Below are positions 41,871-45,042 of a DNA stretch of 45,042 bases, in pieces. Numbering within the stretch: the first letter of the stretch is position 1; each line of letters begins with the position of its first letter. Under the pieces are notes generated by a model, which worked only from the letters and a program-made list of their open reading frames with translations, was not told the DNA's origin and did no database searches. The stretch is from Bdellovibrionales bacterium (GTDB taxonomy: Bacteria; Bdellovibrionota; Bdellovibrionia; Bdellovibrionales; UBA1609): NCBI GenBank assembly GCA_007121385.1, contig SKLV01000078.1, positions 1 to 45,042 on the forward strand. The letters run 5' to 3'. A program made the translations under genes and the position numbers.

Positions 41871-44800
41871 TTAAGCCGGATCCCGGGAGGAAATTTTACT
41901 CTGTCCTTCGCCCCAACTCCCCTGCTCCACCACCTCTACTAGACTTAAAAAGTCCTCCACCTGCTCTAGCTGCTGCGCCACGGCAGCAACCTCCTGAGCC
42001 TCAGCAAAGCTCTCTAGGGCCCGACTCATTTCATCTAAACGCAGAAAACCATAGGGCTTACAGATCCCCTTCCAAGTGTGGGCTAAGCGTCCCAAGCCCT
42101 TCCAATCTTCTTGATTCAAGGCTTTTTTCATGAGCTCCAGATCTCTTTTGCGATTGAGGATAAAGTCTGGAATGAGGTCCACTAAGTCTGGGTCTGGACA
42201 AACCCTCACATCCCCCACCTCAACCACCGGGCTCTCCACCGGGCTCTCCTGAGGCAGCCACCGAGCCAGCTCTGCAAGTAGGGCCTGTCTCTTTATGGGC
42301 TTAGTCAAGTAGCCATCGCAGCCGCTTTCCAAACTCAGCCTCACTTCCTCCTTCAGGGCATGGGCGCTCAGGGCTAAAATGGGGGTCCTGGTCAGCCCCA
42401 ATTCCTGCTCCTTTTGGCGGATGGCCCTGGTCGCCTCTCGACCATCCATCAGGGGCATCTGGATATCCATCAGCACCAAATCAAAGTCTCCATGGGCAAA
42501 AAACTTTTCCACCGCCTCTTGACCATTCTCCGCCACTTCCAACTCCAACTGAGTTCCTGCAAAATAGGCTCCCATCAGACTTCGGTTGTCCGCCGAGTCC
42601 TCCACGAGAAGAACTCGTCCCCGCAAGTCCTTAATAGAGACCTTTGCAGAGTCGGCTCCAGCCCCTCCTGAAATTTCCCCTTGAGTGACCTCTTGGGGGT
42701 GAACCGCCAAGCCAAGAAGAGACAAAAACTCCTCTCGCTCAATGGGCTTCACCAGTGGCCCATAAAAGCCCAAGGCTCTGAGTCTCTGCACATCTCCCTT
42801 TTTGAGATCATTGGCCACAATAAGCACTGGAGGGCTGGGATCTCCTAACAGAGGCTTTAACCTTTCAAACCACTCAAAGACATCCCCATCCTTCAGGTCC
42901 ACCTCCGAGACAATAAGGTCCACAGGACGATCCTGCCCCTGCCTGGCCTTCAAAAGGTCATAAGCATCCTGAGGGTGGGCCGCTTCGATCACCCGAGCTC
43001 CTCTTTGGCCCAACAGCTCACTGAAGAGCAGACGACAAGCAGGCTCTGGCTCCACAAGCAGAACACTCATATTGGATAGATCTGAGGCCTTGCGCACTCT
43101 CTCCTTCACTTTTTCTTTAGCCTCAGCCAACTGAAACTCCACTTCAACCACAAACTCAGTCCCCACTCCCACTTCACTTTGAACCCGAATCTGCCCCCCC
43201 ATTTTTTCCACCAGGCTCTTGGAAATGGCCAAGCCCAGCCCCGTGCCCCCATACTTGCGTGTCATGGACGAGTCACTTTGCATAAACTTTTCAAACACTC
43301 TCTGCATATCTTCTGGGGGGATCCCAATTCCCGTATCACTCACAGCAAAGCGGATTCTTCCATGGCCATTGCTTTTTCCCACTTGGGAGACCGTCATTCG
43401 AATAAAACCCTGATCGGTAAACTTGATGGCATTACCCAGAAGGTTGACAAAGACCTGGCGCAGACGGTTTTCATCTCCCCACACCATCTGCGGCACCTGA
43501 GGCTCAATCTCACAGCGAATCATAAGGCCCTTGTCTCGAGCCTTTAAGGCCAGCATTTCACAAGTGCCCTCAACAAGTCCAAATAAGTCAAATTTATTGT
43601 GATCCAAATCAAACTGTCCCGACTCAATTTTACTCAAATCCAAGATATCATTCACTAAACTCAAAAGAGTGTGACTGGAGCGCTGACACATATTCACCAG
43701 TCGGCGCTGCTCCAGGTTGAGCCTGGTGTCGGACAAAAGATCCGACATACCTATGATGGCGTTCAATGGAGTTCGAATTTCATGACTCATTTTGGCCAAA
43801 AACTCACTCTTAGCCAAAGAAGCCAAAATAGCTTCCTCTCGCGCGGCCATGATCTCCTCTTTGAAGCGAAGAGATTCAGTGATGTCGCGCAAATAGGCTG
43901 TGACACACTGAAACTGCTCCACCTCGATCAAGCTCAAGGACACCTCCATAGCAAACTCTTGACCATCCTGACGCAGGCCCCGAAGCTGCAAACGACGGCC
44001 CAAGGGGAGCCCCTTACCGAGAGAGAACTGACGCTGAAGTCGTTGCCGAAGCCTTTTGCCGTAGCGCTCAGGAAGAAGGCGAAAAACCCCTCCCGGGTGA
44101 GTAACAAGTTCCGCCCGGGTGATTCCAAAAATTTGCTCTGCTGCAAAATTGAAGTCTAAAATATCTCCCTGAGGATTGATGGTTAAAACCCCATCCAATG
44201 CCGACTGGAGAATGGCCGACTTGAGCTTTTCACTTTTTTTAAGCTCAATTTCAAACTCCAGTCGCTTTTGGATTTGTGCGGCCAACCTTTTATTAGTGAT
44301 CTGTAGGTCGCGAGTCTTTTCCAGAAGACGATGCTGGGCGAGCTGATAGTTATCCACCTTGAGAGCTTTGCGCTGGTCAATAGCCACAGTGTAAACAATG
44401 GTGCTGGCAACAATAAAATAGGCCATGCTATTGAAGCCTACACTGATTAGAGCCCCCTGGGAGAGAAGACCCTCAGCTCCAAGAAATTCAAAAGCAGAGG
44501 AAAACAAAATGGCCCCATAGGTCCAGCCTAAAGCCAGGTAGTAGGAAGAGGGGGTCCTTCCATAGAGTTCATACAAGTTAAAGAAGATGAGGGCCAGAGC
44601 AAGAACCCCAATGGCGGCAGGCAGAGCCAATCCCGGCGACCAGCCCAGGAGAGCTTCCGATTTCTGATTGAAAACAAAAGCCAAAAGAATAGACGTTAAT
44701 AAGAGGCCAACAAACCCGACGAGGCGCCGCAGCTCCACCGCTCGTTGAAAGAAGCTGGCGAGGCTTAAAATCAAGCCCCCGTAGACGGCTTTCACGGGAC

Positions 44801-45042
44801 CATCCAAGGTCATAGTGAGAATCTCTGAGCCATACTGGTATTCACGAAAATAAATGAAGAGCACATCCACAAATAGAAGGGAAAAAATCACCTGCTGCGC
44901 CCAAAGAGCAGGCACCAGGCCCCCAGAAGTGAACTGAGCCGAGGTGATCAAAAGACCAAAAAAACCCGCTCCTAAGCCCACCCAGAAAATGACCTCCAAC
45001 AGAGCGGAGAACTCCACCCAAATCAGGCCTCCCACCACCAGA
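41871..45042 (-). CDS. hybrid sensor histidine kinase with two receiver domains and HPt, 5' end off the window
   Basis: This kinase of over 1055 residues is complete at its 3' end but open at the right edge. Counting from the GTG at 45038, it has about seven N-terminal membrane helices (to about 220), a short coiled coil, a PAS domain (about 270-390), a HisKA domain with SHEIRTP (His 419), and a catalytic ATPase domain with NLLGNAIKF, DTGIGIP and GTGLGLA. A degenerate receiver (about 658-775), an intact receiver (about 808-930, Asp 858, Lys 913) and an HPt domain (His 987 in AHTWKG) follow. Signal flow is probably His 419 to Asp 858 to His 987. The output regulator is not in the window. Confidence 0.93.
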   Translation of the reverse strand, partial: LVVGGLIWVEFSALLEVIFWVGLGAGFFGLLITSAQFTSGGLVPALWAQQVIFSLLFVDVLFIYFREYQYGSEILTMTLDGPVKAVYGGLILSLASFFQRAVELRRLVGFVGLLLTSILLAFVFNQKSEALLGWSPGLALPAAIGVLALALIFFNLYELYGRTPSSYYLALGWTYGAILFSSAFEFLGAEGLLSQGALISVGFNSMAYFIVASTIVYTVAIDQRKALKVDNYQLAQHRLLEKTRDLQITNKRLAAQIQKRLEFEIELKKSEKLKSAILQSALDGVLTINPQGDILDFNFAAEQIFGITRAELVTHPGGVFRLLPERYGKRLRQRLQRQFSLGKGLPLGRRLQLRGLRQDGQEFAMEVSLSLIEVEQFQCVTAYLRDITESLRFKEEIMAAREEAILASLAKSEFLAKMSHEIRTPLNAIIGMSDLLSDTRLNLEQRRLVNMCQRSSHTLLSLVNDILDLSKIESGQFDLDHNKFDLFGLVEGTCEMLALKARDKGLMIRCEIEPQVPQMVWGDENRLRQVFVNLLGNAIKFTDQGFIRMTVSQVGKSNGHGRIRFAVSDTGIGIPPEDMQRVFEKFMQSDSSMTRKYGGTGLGLAISKSLVEKMGGQIRVQSEVGVGTEFVVEVEFQLAEAKEKVKERVRKASDLSNMSVLLVEPEPACRLLFSELLGQRGARVIEAAHPQDAYDLLKARQGQDRPVDLIVSEVDLKDGDVFEWFERLKPLLGDPSPPVLIVANDLKKGDVQRLRALGFYGPLVKPIEREEFLSLLGLAVHPQEVTQGEISGGAGADSAKVSIKDLRGRVLLVEDSADNRSLMGAYFAGTQLELEVAENGQEAVEKFFAHGDFDLVLMDIQMPLMDGREATRAIRQKEQELGLTRTPILALSAHALKEEVRLSLESGCDGYLTKPIKRQALLAELARWLPQESPVESPVVEVGDVRVCPDPDLVDLIPDFILNRKRDLELMKKALNQEDWKGLGRLAHTWKGICKPYGFLRLDEMSRALESFAEAQEVAAVAQQLEQVEDFLSLVEVVEQGSWGEGQSKISSRDPA

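Overview
The window looks like a stretch of chromosome from a Gram-negative bacterium of the former Deltaproteobacteria, most plausibly a Bdellovibrionota-type organism. This placement is inference. It rests on the pheS-pheT-ihfA-merR-tRNA-Pro order, many signal-peptide proteins and lipoproteins, a small stand-alone LuxR-type regulator, and an HNH endonuclease family (one intact copy, one relic) of a kind I associate with that group. Most of the DNA is ordinary housekeeping sequence. The accessory material lies at about 14.6-18 kb, 26.8-29.9 kb and 36.5-40.4 kb.

Layout. 1-4.7 kb: a thiolase truncated by the left edge, divergent from maeB (malic enzyme fused to a phosphotransacetylase domain) and hflX; hflX appears to begin at a non-canonical AUA codon. 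4.8-10.2 kb (minus strand): mutS, glnD and a small LuxR/GerE regulator, with a strong terminator between hflX and the regulator. 10.3-14.3 kb (minus): a MoxR ATPase, DUF58 and TgpA-type transglutaminase operon. 14.6-17.3 kb: a large lipoprotein with seven RCC1 repeats. 17.4-20.3 kb: an HNH-family gene relic, a small secreted protein, and a two-gene osmoprotectant ABC importer whose second gene fuses the binding protein to the permease. 20.3-22.4 kb (minus): a CBS-domain protein, two overlapping secreted proteins of unknown function, and a small membrane protein.

22.6-26.6 kb: a lipoprotein, a DsbD/ScsB-type disulfide reductase coupled to an exported redoxin, and an unknown periplasmic protein, together resembling an envelope redox cluster. 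26.8-29.2 kb: a lipoprotein, then a two-gene minus-strand cassette made of a phage-virion-like concanavalin-fold protein and a twin-arginine protein built from 23-residue tandem repeats. 29.2-29.9 kb is almost gene-free. 29.9-34.6 kb (minus): pheS, pheT, ihfA, merR and tRNA-Pro(GGG). 34.9-36.5 kb: a SpoU-type RNA methyltransferase, msrA and a DUF2892 protein. 36.7-38.4 kb: a gene interrupted by an in-frame TGA, and an outer-membrane-type barrel. 39.0-40.2 kb: an intact HNH endonuclease with a 77-bp piece of itself duplicated downstream. 40.4-45 kb (minus): an AGCS alanine/sodium symporter and a large hybrid histidine kinase that runs off the right edge.

The least explained material is the phage-like protein plus 23-residue-repeat cassette, the opal-interrupted gene, the HNH relic and duplication, and the non-AUG starts. 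I do not see a complete known defence system, CRISPR array, insertion sequence or integrase.
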